Origin: Clostridia bacterium
Lineage (GTDB): Bacteria > Bacillota > Clostridia > Oscillospirales > UBA644
Length of the DNA: 10,073 bases
Reading direction: 5' to 3'
Assembly (NCBI GenBank): GCA_017424085.1
Contig: JAFPBP010000054.1
Coordinates: 1 to 10,073, forward strand
Shown here: piece by piece, positions 1 to 5,682 of the stretch
How the letters are laid out: each line of letters begins with the position of its first letter
Numbering within the stretch: the first letter of the stretch is position 1
Translations under genes and position numbers: made by a program
The notes under the pieces: model-generated
The model's database searches: none
Seen by the model: the letters and a program-made list of their open reading frames with translations, nothing else
Told to the model about the DNA's origin: nothing

Positions 1-1
1 C

Positions 2-2479
2 GCCCTGTTGGTCTTCGACGGCATTTCCAAGGCGGCGAAGATCTATCTGAACGGCTCGTTGGTGGGGCGTTGCTTTGAGCCCTATACCGAAACTGTGGTG
101 GACGTGACCGATCGTCTGTATTACGGCGGGATCAACACTCTTGCCGTTTCCGTGGACGGCAAGACCCTTTCGGGTTGGTGGTACGAGGGCGCAGGCATTT
201 ACCGACACGTGAATCTTTACGTGAAGGACAACCTTCACATCGCTCATAACGGCGTCTGGGCAAATCCCGTGCTCACCGATCCCGCCAACGAGGGCTGGAC
301 GGTGGAGGTGGAGACCACGCTGGAAAATTCCGCCTACGAGGATGCGTCGGCGGCGGTGCGTGTTCGCCTCTGTGACGGAGAGACGATTCTCGGCGAGGCT
401 ATGGGTGACGCGGTCTGCTGCCCTGCCGACGGAAAGGCAAAAACGGTGGTTTCTCTCCCCGTAACCGCGCCCAAGCGGTGGGACGTAGACGATCCTAACC
501 TCTACTCCGTGCAGGTCGATCTGCTTCGGGAGGGGGAATCGGTGGATCGGGATGCGGTCCGTATCGGTTTCCGCACCTTCCGTCTGGACCCCGACAAGGG
601 ATTTTTCCTCAACGACCGTCCCTTGAAGCTGAAGGGAACCTGTAATCATCAGGACCACGCCGGGGTTGGCGTTGCCGTCCCCGATTCCATTCAATATTTC
701 CGCATCCGTCGCCTCAAGGAGATGGGAAGCAACGCCTATCGCTGCTCCCACAACCTGCCCGCGCGGGAGATCCTGGACGCCTGCGACGAATACGGCATGA
801 TCGTCATGGACGAAAACCGTTTTCTGGAGACCCGTGAGGACGTGCGCCGCAACGTGGAGACCATGGTTCTGCGGGACCGAAATCACCCGTCGGTGATCTT
901 CTATTCCATCTTCAACGAGGAGGGCTTGCAGAATACTCCCGAGGGGGCGGCGATCTTCCGCCGTCTGCGGAGTCTGGTCCGTAAATACGATACCACCCGT
1001 CCCGTGCTCGGTGCGGTCAACGATGACTTCCACAAGGGAGGCTCGGGGGATTACATGGACGTGCTGGGGCGCAACTATTCGCCTGCCCGCGTCGTCCGCA
1101 TTCACGCCGCTTATCCCGATAAGATGATCCTCGGCAGTGAAAATAACAGCGCCGTCACCACCCGCGGATGCTACGAAAGCGACCGCGAGGGGGCGCACGT
1201 GTTGAACAACTACGACGAGGAGATCGTGCCTTGGGGCGATTCGGTGCGCAATAACTGGAAGGTCGTGCGGGATAACGATTTCTTTGCAGGGGTATTCCTG
1301 TGGACCGGCTTTGACTATCGGGGCGAGCCCACCCCCTTCACCTGGCCCTCCTGCTCCTCCCAGTTCGGCATTATGGATACCTGCGGCTTTGCCAAGGATT
1401 CCTATTATTTCAATCAGGCTGTCTTTTTGGACGAGCCCATGATCCACATCCTGCCCCATTGGAATTGGGAGGAAGGGAAGACGATTCGGGTCATGACCGT
1501 CTCCAACTGCGATACGGTGGAGCTGATCCTCAACGGCCGCTCTTTGGGCGTGCGGGACAACGATCCCTGCGAGCAGAACGAATGGAGCGTGCCCTTTGAG
1601 GCGGGCAAGATCTCTGCCGTGGGATATCGGAACGGCGTTGCTGTGGCGCATGCGGAGCAGAATACGGCGGGAGACCCCGTTGCGGTCCGTTTGATTCCCG
1701 ACCGTACGCAGATCGGAAACGGCGGACAGGATACGGTTCCCGTTCGCGTTTCGGTGGTGGACGCTCAGGGCGTTGAAGTTCCCACCGCGTCCCATCTCAT
1801 TCGCTTCTCTGTGGAGGGCGACGGCATCGTTGCGGGCGTGGGGAACGGAGATCCCAACAGCCACGAGCCCGATCACATGCCTTACCGCCATTTGTATTGC
1901 GGGCTTTGTCAGGTTCTCGTCACCGCAGATCTGAACGCAACCGCGCTGACTCTCACCGCCTCCTGCGATGGGCTGGAGAGTGCATCGGTCAGCTTTGACG
2001 TGGTGGATGAGCCCTGCCCCGACTATATTCCCTCCAAGCCCAACCGTGCCGTTTCGGGAATTCTCACCTCCGTTGCCAATTCGGAGGAAAAGCCCGATCC
2101 CAAGCGGGTCTACGCCGAAAACGATATGAACTCCTTCGCACCCGTGGCTCTGGATGCGGAACGGTTTGGTAGATACCTGCCCCGCGACTTCACCCAAGGC
2201 TGGCGTGAGCTTCGCATCCCCGTGGAGTTGCCCGAGATCCTTCCCGAAAACGGGGTTCCCTCCCTGGAATTCGCCTCGGTGATCTGCGATCGCATGGAGA
2301 TCTATCTGGACGGGGAGCTGATCTTTGAAGCTACCCCCGAATTCAAGAAGTCGGTGTCGGTTCCCCTGAGGATTCGGGATCGCCGTTCCTTTGAGCTGCG
2401 TTGCCTGCTCCTTGCGAAGTCCGATTCTTCCATCAACGGTATCGGCGGAAGCCTGACCCTTTCGGTGTTGGAAGAGTGA
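2..2479 (+). CDS. Glycoside hydrolase family 2 protein (beta-galactosidase-like), 5'-truncated by window edge
   Basis: The frame is open from the first complete codon at position 2, so the N-terminus (roughly 100 residues, including any signal peptide) lies outside the window; the TTG at position 8 is not a credible start. Counting residues from that TTG, the rest of the N-terminal jelly-roll sugar-binding domain spans about 1-75 (IYLNG, WWYEGAGIYR), an Ig-like domain about 80-190, and a TIM barrel about 195-475. The predicted acid/base is Glu304 in the FNEE motif and the predicted nucleophile Glu378 in ILGSE; LWTGFDYRGEP near 431-441 is also typical of GH2 beta-galactosidases. After the barrel come a DUF4982-like Ig domain, a GH2 C-terminal domain (about 555-665, VGNGDPNSHE) and a last beta-rich domain (about 680-823, IYLDGELIF) resembling a second sugar-binding fold. 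It probably removes terminal sugars from glycans; galactose, glucuronate or mannose as substrate cannot be decided here. Confidence 0.9.
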   Translation, partial: ALLVFDGISKAAKIYLNGSLVGRCFEPYTETVVDVTDRLYYGGINTLAVSVDGKTLSGWWYEGAGIYRHVNLYVKDNLHIAHNGVWANPVLTDPANEGWTVEVETTLENSAYEDASAAVRVRLCDGETILGEAMGDAVCCPADGKAKTVVSLPVTAPKRWDVDDPNLYSVQVDLLREGESVDRDAVRIGFRTFRLDPDKGFFLNDRPLKLKGTCNHQDHAGVGVAVPDSIQYFRIRRLKEMGSNAYRCSHNLPAREILDACDEYGMIVMDENRFLETREDVRRNVETMVLRDRNHPSVIFYSIFNEEGLQNTPEGAAIFRRLRSLVRKYDTTRPVLGAVNDDFHKGGSGDYMDVLGRNYSPARVVRIHAAYPDKMILGSENNSAVTTRGCYESDREGAHVLNNYDEEIVPWGDSVRNNWKVVRDNDFFAGVFLWTGFDYRGEPTPFTWPSCSSQFGIMDTCGFAKDSYYFNQAVFLDEPMIHILPHWNWEEGKTIRVMTVSNCDTVELILNGRSLGVRDNDPCEQNEWSVPFEAGKISAVGYRNGVAVAHAEQNTAGDPVAVRLIPDRTQIGNGGQDTVPVRVSVVDAQGVEVPTASHLIRFSVEGDGIVAGVGNGDPNSHEPDHMPYRHLYCGLCQVLVTADLNATALTLTASCDGLESASVSFDVVDEPCPDYIPSKPNRAVSGILTSVANSEEKPDPKRVYAENDMNSFAPVALDAERFGRYLPRDFTQGWRELRIPVELPEILPENGVPSLEFASVICDRMEIYLDGELIFEATPEFKKSVSVPLRIRDRRSFELRCLLLAKSDSSINGIGGSLTLSVLEE

Positions 2480-2498
2480 GTTTGCTGTAATTTGAGAT

Positions 2499-2536
2499 AA
2501 AAAACGAACGGAGACAAATGTCTCCGTTCATTTTCT
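2499..2536. terminator. Bidirectional intrinsic terminator between convergent transcripts
   Basis: A perfect 10-bp stem (2506-2515 with 2520-2529) encloses an AAAT tetraloop. On the minus strand the stem is followed one base later by six T residues (2504-2499), a strong terminator for the ncRNA/DUF1292 transcript. On the plus strand it is followed by ATTTTCTT, a weaker but plausible T tract ending the GH2 transcript, whose stop codon lies 26 nt upstream. One hairpin therefore seems to serve both strands. Confidence 0.88.
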
Positions 2537-2781
2537 TCCCACATGGTCGTTTTTTTGGTGCCACCGAAAACGGTGTTATGATCTCGTAAACCTGCTTGAC
2601 AGCAGGGCGGGTTGAATCCACTCCCGTGTTTTGTGCTCCCAGCGTCCGCTTGGCAGAGGCTCAAAGGCAGTCTGCGGCGGGAGGTCTGCATCCCCGCACG
2701 GGAAGAGAGAATCCCTTAGTATAGGTGTAGGTTTTAACAAAAATCATAAAAATCGTGTCACGCAGGAATGGGTTGTCTTCC
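2499..2781 (-). ncRNA. Structured non-coding RNA, about 280 nt; possible 6S-like RNA
   Basis: A near-consensus promoter upstream (2816-2788) and a strong terminator (2529-2499) define a minus-strand unit with no credible ORF. The middle folds by eye into a long interrupted rod: 2743-2749 pairs with 2576-2582 (7 bp), 2729-2734 with 2588-2593 (6 bp), 2713-2715 with 2609-2611, 2697-2703 with 2622-2628 (7 bp), 2679-2683 with 2636-2640 (5 bp), and 2674-2678 with 2644-2649 (5 bp and a bulge). A large bubble sits in the middle (about 2704-2712 opposite 2612-2621). A separate 5-bp hairpin (2562-2575) follows the rod. Closing stem, central bubble and terminal stem over about 175 nt is the general plan of 6S RNA, the RNA polymerase-binding regulator. 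That identity rests on shape only. SRP RNA, RNase P RNA and tmRNA hallmarks were looked for and not found. Readthrough from the DUF1292 gene could also produce it as a 3'UTR. Confidence 0.65.
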
Positions 2782-2787
2782 TATTAT

Positions 2788-2816
2788 ATTATACGCGCGC
2801 GTACGCGTATATGCAA
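2788..2816 (-). promoter_or_regulatory. Sigma-A-type promoter for the minus-strand ncRNA
   Basis: Read on the minus strand, TTGCAT (2816-2811) is followed by a 17-nt spacer and a perfect TATAAT (2793-2788), with a second overlapping TATAAT at 2788-2783. Transcription would start near 2781. The -35 box begins only 7 nt past the stop codon of the DUF1292 gene. The spacer consists entirely of alternating pyrimidine and purine (see the 2790-2815 entry). Confidence 0.8.
2790..2815. other. 26-nt perfect alternating pyrimidine/purine tract (Z-DNA-prone) with palindromes
   Basis: Every step from 2790 to 2815 alternates pyrimidine and purine, with CG-rich cores. It contains a perfect 12-bp palindrome (2792-2803) and a perfect 8-bp palindrome (2802-2809). 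It coincides with the spacer of the ncRNA promoter, so it could make that promoter sensitive to supercoiling or act as an operator. The alternation and symmetry are read directly; the function is inferred. Confidence 0.6.
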
Positions 2817-2822
2817 GGAAAC

Positions 2823-3119
2823 TTATTCCGCGTCGTCCGGCGTAAGGACGTCGTATTCCTCGTTGTCCTCGTAGTTCTCCTCGAACAGAGCGGCAACGGC
2901 TTTGAATTCGTCCTCGTCGTCAACCGAAACGAGGATCTCTTCGCCTTCTTCTTCGTCGATGCGCAGCATGATCGCTTCGCTCTCGTCGTCGTCGATCTCG
3001 CAGGCGGCAACCAGCATCAGGTAGGTCTTGCCGTTGTATTCAACGCCGTCGATTACCATGAAGTCCGCTTCGTTGCCCTCTTCGTCGGTCAGAACGATTA
3101 CGTCATCTCTTTCTTCCAT
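2823..3119 (-). CDS. DUF1292 (YrzB-family) small acidic protein
   Basis: This encodes 98 residues, of which 38 are Asp or Glu. The N-terminal pattern MEERDDVIVLTDEEGNEADF followed by a VEYNGKTYLML core and a Glu/Asp-rich C-terminal half matches the DUF1292 family (YrzB in Bacillus). That family is common in Firmicutes, is cytoplasmic, and has no established biochemical role. No signal peptide or membrane segment is visible. The ATG at 3119 is chosen because AGAGG (plus-strand 3129-3133) lies 9 nt upstream and the family begins this way; the longer frame up to 3329 runs back across the promoter. In Bacillus the homologue sits near yrrK/ireB-type genes, whereas here it stands alone, divergent from the S10 operon and directly upstream of the ncRNA, with which it probably shares a terminator. 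Confidence 0.9.
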   Translation of the reverse strand: MEERDDVIVLTDEEGNEADFMVIDGVEYNGKTYLMLVAACEIDDDESEAIMLRIDEEEGEEILVSVDDEDEFKAVAALFEENYEDNEEYDVLTPDDAE

Positions 3120-3164
3120 CTTGTATAACCTCTTTTCTTTGGGGTGTATTTTGTTTACAGTATT

Positions 3165-3193
3165 ATTGTACACGAAAAATGTGAAAAAGTCAA
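3165..3193 (-). promoter_or_regulatory. Sigma-A promoter of the DUF1292 gene
   Basis: On the minus strand, TTGACT (3193-3188) is followed by exactly 17 nt and TACAAT (3170-3165). The start point would be near 3158, about 39 nt upstream of the ATG at 3119, giving a short leader that contains the AGAGG ribosome binding site. It diverges from the S10 promoter; the two -35 boxes are 92 nt apart. Confidence 0.88.
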
Positions 3194-3285
3194 CAGGTAA
3201 AACTGCGAAAACAATGGTTTTTTTGTGGCATCGGAGGGGTGATTTTGAGTTTGCAAAAAGTTCGAAATTATTTTCAAAAATGGGG

Positions 3286-3314
3286 TTGACATAGGGCTTT
3301 ATTTGTGGTATAAT
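3286..3314 (+). promoter_or_regulatory. Consensus sigma-A promoter of the S10 operon
   Basis: TTGACA (3286-3291), a 17-nt spacer and TATAAT (3309-3314) match the sigma-A consensus at all twelve positions. The start point is predicted at about 3320-3321. Just upstream (about 3253-3281) lie A- and T-rich runs that could act as an UP element. This strength fits a ribosomal protein operon, but the first gene begins only at 3651, leaving a leader of about 330 nt. Confidence 0.93.
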
Positions 3315-3320
3315 AGCAGA

Positions 3321-3650
3321 GCATGGCAAAGTAGGCTATGATCCCGGAGGTTGCTGAAATTCCGCATTTGGGCGGCAGGTAGTTCCGGGGGAGCCGTATC
3401 CGATTTCAAATTGGATGAAACCGAACTTAGTTGATGTAAGGCAAACCGCTTTACCGCTCAGCGCACGTTCCTGACAGATTGCGCCTCAGTGCGCGTCTCT
3501 CGGTCGATTGGATCAGCTTGCCCTGATCCGATTTTTATGTACGGAGCAGGAAACGCTCGGCGCAGTGTTCGGTTTTTCATCGCCCAAGTCTGGTCGGATA
3601 AAATTTTGTCCGAACAGATTCTTCCCAAATACTTAAGGAGGCGAAAAGCT
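3321..3650 (+). promoter_or_regulatory. Long structured 5' leader of the S10 operon, candidate attenuator
   Basis: About 330 transcribed bases precede rpsJ. By eye the leader holds successive stems: 3322-3327/3335-3340; 3343-3348/3384-3389 enclosing 3352-3356/3373-3377 and a small AAAT/ATTT hairpin; 3398-3405/3409-3416; 3436-3442/3448-3454; 3461-3466/3489-3494; the terminator at 3507-3532; and an inverted repeat at 3594-3613. ATCCGATTT occurs at both 3398-3406 and 3526-3534, and ATTGGAT at both 3410-3416 and 3507-3513, so the early hairpin and the terminator can exchange arms. Alternatively 3566-3572 can pair with 3610-3616 (7 bp). This suggests control by premature termination, perhaps by one of the operon's own products as L4 does in E. 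coli. The ligand is unknown and the model is inference. No convincing second promoter was found between 3537 and 3650. Confidence 0.7.
3507..3536 (+). terminator. Intrinsic terminator inside the S10 leader
   Basis: The stem ATTGGATCAG (3507-3516) pairs with CTGATCCGAT (3523-3532) over 10 bp with one T-G pair, around the loop CTTGCC. It runs directly into five T residues (3532-3536). It lies about 190-215 nt after the predicted start point and 114 nt before rpsJ, where a constitutive terminator would silence the operon, so it is presumably conditional. Both arms have alternative partners in the 3398-3416 hairpin. Confidence 0.8.
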
Positions 3651-3962
3651 ATGGCAGGAACCGAAAAAATGAGAATCAGACTGAAGTCCTACGATCACCA
3701 CCTGGTTGATCAGGCATGTGAAAAGATCGTTGCAACCGCTACCCGTATGGGTGCGAAGGTGTCGGGGCCCGTTCCCCTTCCCACCGAGCGCGAGATCATC
3801 ACCATTCTGCGTGCTGTCCACAAATATAAGGACTCCCGCGAACAGTTCGAGACCCGCACTCACAAGCGCGTGATCGACATTCTCAAGCCCTCGCAGAAGG
3901 TTGTCGAAGCTCTTATGGGCGTAGACCTTCCCGCAGGCGTCGAAATCGAAGTAAAACTTTAA
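3651..3962 (+). CDS. rpsJ: 30S ribosomal protein S10
   Basis: The product is 103 residues, the usual S10 length. It is a component of the 30S head next to S3 and S14, and in many bacteria also joins NusB in antitermination complexes. Diagnostic segments are MRIRLKSYDHHLVD (residues 7-20), GPVPLPT (39-45) and the conserved HKYKDSREQFE...THKRVIDI block (57-77). The start is ATG 3651, placed 9 nt after AAGGAGG (3635-3641); the frame continues upstream to a GTG at 3489, but that stretch lies inside the structured leader. First gene of the operon. Unlike the other junctions, a 137-nt gap separates it from rplC. Confidence 0.98.
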   Translation: MAGTEKMRIRLKSYDHHLVDQACEKIVATATRMGAKVSGPVPLPTEREIITILRAVHKYKDSREQFETRTHKRVIDILKPSQKVVEALMGVDLPAGVEIEVKL

Positions 3963-4099
3963 TCAATCCTGAGCCATGCAGAATGAGGAGAACATGACTT
4001 GCCTCGGAAAAAAGAAGTCATTCGGTACCGCAAAATGCGGTATACGGTCAAGTTGATCCCCTTTCCGGATCAACCAATAACCGAAAGGAGCTTTTGAAA
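3963..4099 (+). promoter_or_regulatory. Structured rpsJ-rplC intergenic region with possible SD-sequestering pseudoknot
   Basis: This 137-nt gap contains three hairpins: 3994-4000/4015-4021 (7 bp), 4026-4031/4037-4042 (6 bp) and 4052-4059/4067-4074 (8 bp). The last is not followed by a T run, so it is not a terminator. Its loop sequence CCTTTC (4060-4065) is exactly complementary to GAAAGG (4083-4088), which is part of the rplC ribosome binding site, allowing an H-type pseudoknot. An ATG at 3994 after GAGGAG (only 3 nt spacing) opens a 20-codon frame ending with TGA at 4054-4056, inside the first arm of that hairpin. No promoter was recognised here. Control of rplC translation is an inference. 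Confidence 0.5.
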
Positions 4100-4732
4100 A
4101 TGGAAAAAGGAATTATCGGCAGAAAGATCGGTATGACCCAGTTGTTCACCGAGAACGGCAACGTCGTTCCCGTAACTGTGGTGGAAGCCGGCCCCTGCAC
4201 CGTCGTTCAGAAGAAGACGGCGGAAACCGACGGCTACAGCGCCGTTCAGTTGGGCTTTGAAGACATCCGCGAGAAGCTGGTTGTTAAGCCCGTTAAAGGT
4301 CACTATGACAAAGCACAGATCGCTTACAAGCGCGTTCTGAAGGAATTCAAGCTGGATAACAGCGACGCCATGAACGTGGGCGACGTTCTGAAAGCAGACG
4401 TTTTCGCCGCAGGCGACGTGGTTGACGTTACCGGCATCTCCAAGGGTAAGGGATACCAGGGCACCATTAAGCGCCTCGGTTTCCACAGACAGCCCATGAC
4501 TCACGGTACCTCCGGTTATCACAGACACCAGGGTTCCATGGGTGCAAACTCCACTCCCTCCAAGGTTATGAAGGGTAAGGGCATGCCCGGACACATGGGC
4601 AGCGAGCAGGTCACCATCCAGAACCTCTCCGTTGTGAAGGTTGACGGTGAAAACAACCTGATCGCCATCAAGGGTGCAATCCCCGGCCCCAACGGCGGAC
4701 TGGTCATCGTTAAGACCGCCGTCAAGAAATAA
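4100..4732 (+). CDS. rplC: 50S ribosomal protein L3
   Basis: The product is 210 residues, the typical L3 length. L3 is an early-assembling 50S protein whose long extension reaches toward the peptidyl transferase centre. The sequence opens with MEKGIIGRKIGMTQLF and contains the family hallmark VDVTGISKGKGYQGTIKRLGF and the central loop HRHQGSMGANSTPSKVMKGKGMPGHMG. Where E. coli L3 has the glutamine methylated by PrmB (GSIGQ), this protein has Ala (GSMGA), so that modification is not expected. ATG 4100 is preferred over the in-frame TTG at 4094: AAAGGAG (4084-4090) then sits 9 nt upstream and the protein begins as family members do. Its ribosome binding site may be covered by the pseudoknot described for 3963-4099. 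Confidence 0.98.
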   Translation: MEKGIIGRKIGMTQLFTENGNVVPVTVVEAGPCTVVQKKTAETDGYSAVQLGFEDIREKLVVKPVKGHYDKAQIAYKRVLKEFKLDNSDAMNVGDVLKADVFAAGDVVDVTGISKGKGYQGTIKRLGFHRQPMTHGTSGYHRHQGSMGANSTPSKVMKGKGMPGHMGSEQVTIQNLSVVKVDGENNLIAIKGAIPGPNGGLVIVKTAVKK

Positions 4733-4749
4733 GATAGGAGGAAAGTGCA

Positions 4750-5370
4750 ATGAAAATTAAAGTTTACGATATGCTCGGCAACGAAGCCGGCGAAATGGAA
4801 CTTTCCGACAGCATCTTCGGCGCTCAGATCAACGTTCCTCTGATGCACGAGATGGTGAAGAACTATCTTGCAAATCGTCGTCACGGCACCCAGTCCACCC
4901 TGACCCGTTCCGAAGTCAGCGGCGGCGGCAAGAAGCCCTGGCGCCAGAAGGGAACCGGCCGTGCCCGTCAGGGTTCTACCCGTTCTCCCCAGTGGACTCA
5001 CGGCGGTATCGCCCTCGGTCCCAAGCCCCGCAAGTACAGATACTCCGTCAACAAGAAGGCGAAGAGAGTTGCGATGAAGTCCGCTCTGTCCGCGAAGGTT
5101 GCGGAAGGCAATCTGATCGTTCTCGATACTCTGGCTTTTGACGAAATCAAAACCAAGAGCATGGTCAACGTTCTGAAGGCCCTGAAGGTCGAAGAAAAGG
5201 CTCTCGTTGTTATGCCCGCTCCCGACGTTACCGTCATTAAGAGCGCCCGCAACATTGAAGGCGTCAAGACCGCTTGCGTCAACACTCTGAACGTATACGA
5301 CATTGTCAACCACGACAAGTTCGTCATCACCAAAGAGGCTGTCAACAAAGTTGAGGAGGTGTACAAGTGA
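4750..5370 (+). CDS. rplD: 50S ribosomal protein L4
   Basis: The product is 206 residues, the normal length. L4 binds 23S rRNA early in 50S assembly, and its extended loop lines the exit tunnel opposite L22. That loop is visible at about residues 50-90, with GGGKKPWRQKGTGRARQG at its core, the region where macrolide-resistance changes occur in other bacteria; nothing unusual is seen. In E. coli, L4 is also the autogenous repressor of the S10 operon acting on the leader, so it is the first candidate ligand for the leader at 3321-3650 (inference). The start is ATG 4750, after AGGAGG at 4736-4741. The stop TGA (5368-5370) shares its last base with the rplW start, which implies coupled translation. 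Confidence 0.98.
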   Translation: MKIKVYDMLGNEAGEMELSDSIFGAQINVPLMHEMVKNYLANRRHGTQSTLTRSEVSGGGKKPWRQKGTGRARQGSTRSPQWTHGGIALGPKPRKYRYSVNKKAKRVAMKSALSAKVAEGNLIVLDTLAFDEIKTKSMVNVLKALKVEEKALVVMPAPDVTVIKSARNIEGVKTACVNTLNVYDIVNHDKFVITKEAVNKVEEVYK

Positions 5371-5666
5371 TGAAATTCGCACAGGATATCATCATCACTC
5401 CCGTGATCACCGAAAACAGTATGGATCTGGTCCGGAATCAGAAAAAGTACACGTTTAAGGTCGCGAAGGATGCCAATAAGATCGAAATTAAGAAAGCAGT
5501 CGAAGAGCTGTTCAAAGTCAAGGTCGCATCCGTCAATGTCATGAACTACGACGGTAAGCATAAGAGAATGGGTTACACTTCCGGTACCACCGCTTCCTTC
5601 AAGAAAGCGATCGTCACCCTGACCGAAGACTCCAAGACCATCGAATTCTTCGACAGCTTGATGTAA
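5370..5666 (+). CDS. rplW: 50S ribosomal protein L23
   Basis: The product is 98 residues, matching the family. L23 lies at the polypeptide exit and is the docking site for trigger factor and SRP. Features include IIITPVITENS (residues 7-17), the KYTFKVAKDANKIEIKKAVEELF helix region (26-48) and KVASVNVMNYDGKHKRMG (51-68). ATG 5370 overlaps the rplD stop by one base and lies 9 nt after GAGGAGGT (5353-5360). A GTG three bases upstream is also possible but would add only one residue; ATG is preferred. Confidence 0.97.
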   Translation: MKFAQDIIITPVITENSMDLVRNQKKYTFKVAKDANKIEIKKAVEELFKVKVASVNVMNYDGKHKRMGYTSGTTASFKKAIVTLTEDSKTIEFFDSLM

Positions 5667-5682
5667 GAGGAGAGTGACTGAA

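Noticed and set aside
2545..2575. T-box-like element: GGTGGCACC on the minus strand near a terminator
   Set aside because: It matches the short TGGNACC core, but no specifier stem I is recognisable, the sequence does not compete with the terminator stem, and no amino-acid gene lies downstream on that strand.
2596..2601. TTGACA on the plus strand inside the ncRNA region
   Set aside because: No -10 box lies at 16-18 nt spacing, and the sequence falls within the structured RNA read from the other strand.
2631..3128. Plus-strand open frame of 165 codons and minus-strand frames over 2302-2691
   Set aside because: The plus frame is antisense to the DUF1292 gene and the ncRNA, has a low-complexity Val-rich product and no SD. 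The minus frames cross the terminator and structured RNA.
3321..3400. Known metabolite riboswitch (cobalamin-type and similar) in the S10 leader
   Set aside because: No conserved core motif of a riboswitch class was recognised, and the downstream genes are ribosomal proteins.
3575..3605. Possible second S10 promoter with TAAAAT at about 3599-3604
   Set aside because: No acceptable -35 box at the right distance, and the bases are part of an inverted repeat.
3489..3650. Upstream extension of the rpsJ frame to a GTG at 3489
   Set aside because: It runs through the leader terminator, lacks an SD and adds residues absent from S10 proteins; ATG 3651 has a strong SD.
4052..4080. Terminator between rpsJ and rplC
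   Set aside because: The hairpin is good but is followed by CAATAACC rather than a T run.
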